Positions 5,969 through 6,072 of a stretch of DNA of 6,072 nt are shown one piece after another. The notes below the pieces were generated by a model. It did no database searches. It had not been told where the DNA came from and saw only the letters and a list, made by a program, of their open reading frames with translations. Origin of the DNA: Candidatus Saccharimonadota bacterium (lineage in GTDB: Bacteria > Patescibacteriota > Saccharimonadia > Saccharimonadales > Saccharimonadaceae); NCBI GenBank assembly GCA_017515925.1, contig JAFWEB010000069.1, positions 1 through 6,072 of the forward strand. Reading direction: 5' to 3'. The translations under genes were made by a program, and so were the position numbers. Numbering within the stretch: position 1 is the stretch's first letter; every line of letters starts with the position of its first letter.

Positions 5969-6072
5969 TTACTCACTCATTAGTATTCTGTTTTCCATTT
6001 TGTACTTGCTTTCCGCCTCGTCAAAATTAACTCGTAATTCCATAAAAATGAAATACTTCGTTTCATTTTTAA
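5969..6072 (-). CDS. Possible C-terminal fragment of an unidentified minus-strand gene
   Basis: On the minus strand a frame is open from the window edge to a TAA at 5971-5969, giving about 34 codons and ending MENRILMSE. The visible stretch (for example YFIFMELRVNFDEAESKYK) mixes hydrophobic and charged residues in a protein-like way, but is too short to identify. It would converge on the antiporter with 20 bases between stops. The alternative is that this is non-coding and the ATG at 6043 means nothing; an ORF of 24 codons from that ATG has no Shine-Dalgarno. Low confidence because an AT-rich hairpin overlaps it. Confidence 0.35.
   Translation of the reverse strand, partial: KNETKYFIFMELRVNFDEAESKYKMENRILMSE
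6044..6070 (+). terminator. AT-rich hairpin near the window end, possible terminator
   Basis: AAAAATGAAA (6044-6053) and TTTCATTTTT (6061-6070) form a perfect 10-bp inverted repeat around TACTTCG. The A-run on one side and T-run on the other give it a bidirectional terminator shape. It lies 95 bases after the antiporter stop, and no better terminator is seen closer. The stem has almost no G-C pairs, so it may be weak or coincidental, and it conflicts with the minus-strand coding reading of the same bases. Confidence 0.4.

Noticed and set aside
1..6072. Defence island, CRISPR array, insertion sequence, tRNA gene or a linked multi-gene system
   Set aside because: No spaced direct repeats, transposase motifs, cloverleaf or effector domains are visible. 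The helicase-nuclease alone is explained by repair, and each internal gene has its own promoter.

Overview
The window looks like ordinary chromosome from a small-genome, moderately AT-rich bacterium that uses the standard genetic code. The major genes read through without in-frame TGA and end in TAA; the small zinc gene ends in TGA. A reduced-genome lineage such as Patescibacteria/CPR (for example Saccharibacteria) would fit the single-chain helicase-nuclease, the tiny zinc-knuckle gene, the very compact spacing and the mix of leaderless and Shine-Dalgarno-led genes. This placement is an inference from style, not from a marker gene.

Layout, left to right. Positions 2-2782 (+) hold the 3' part of a UvrD-type superfamily 1 helicase fused to a C-terminal RecB/Cas4-like PD-(D/E)XK nuclease; its start lies outside the window. 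A textbook promoter (TTGACA, 17 bp, TATAAT) straddles the end of that gene. It drives a 58-residue zinc-knuckle protein (2863-3039, +) through a short leader that carries a perfect 8-bp hairpin. A terminator hairpin at 3061-3089 separates it from a convergent dus gene (3097-4071, -), encoding a tRNA-dihydrouridine synthase. Dus and the next gene, a 242-residue protein of unknown function (4174-4902, +), diverge from a 102-bp region where their promoters lie back to back. After a clear terminator (4911-4939) comes a Ca2+/Na+-type cation antiporter (4989-5948, +). The last ~100 bases hold a possible C-terminal fragment of a minus-strand gene and an AT-rich hairpin.

The genes do not form an operon: each internal gene appears to have its own promoter. 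Two expression styles alternate. The dus and antiporter genes have an extended -10 element (TGCTATAAT) only 6-7 bases before the ATG, predicting leaderless mRNAs. The two genes of unknown role have -35/-10 promoters, leaders and strong Shine-Dalgarno sequences. I see no CRISPR array, insertion sequence, tRNA or rRNA, and no convincing new multi-gene system. The most worthwhile items are the two orphan genes and the promoter/leader architecture.
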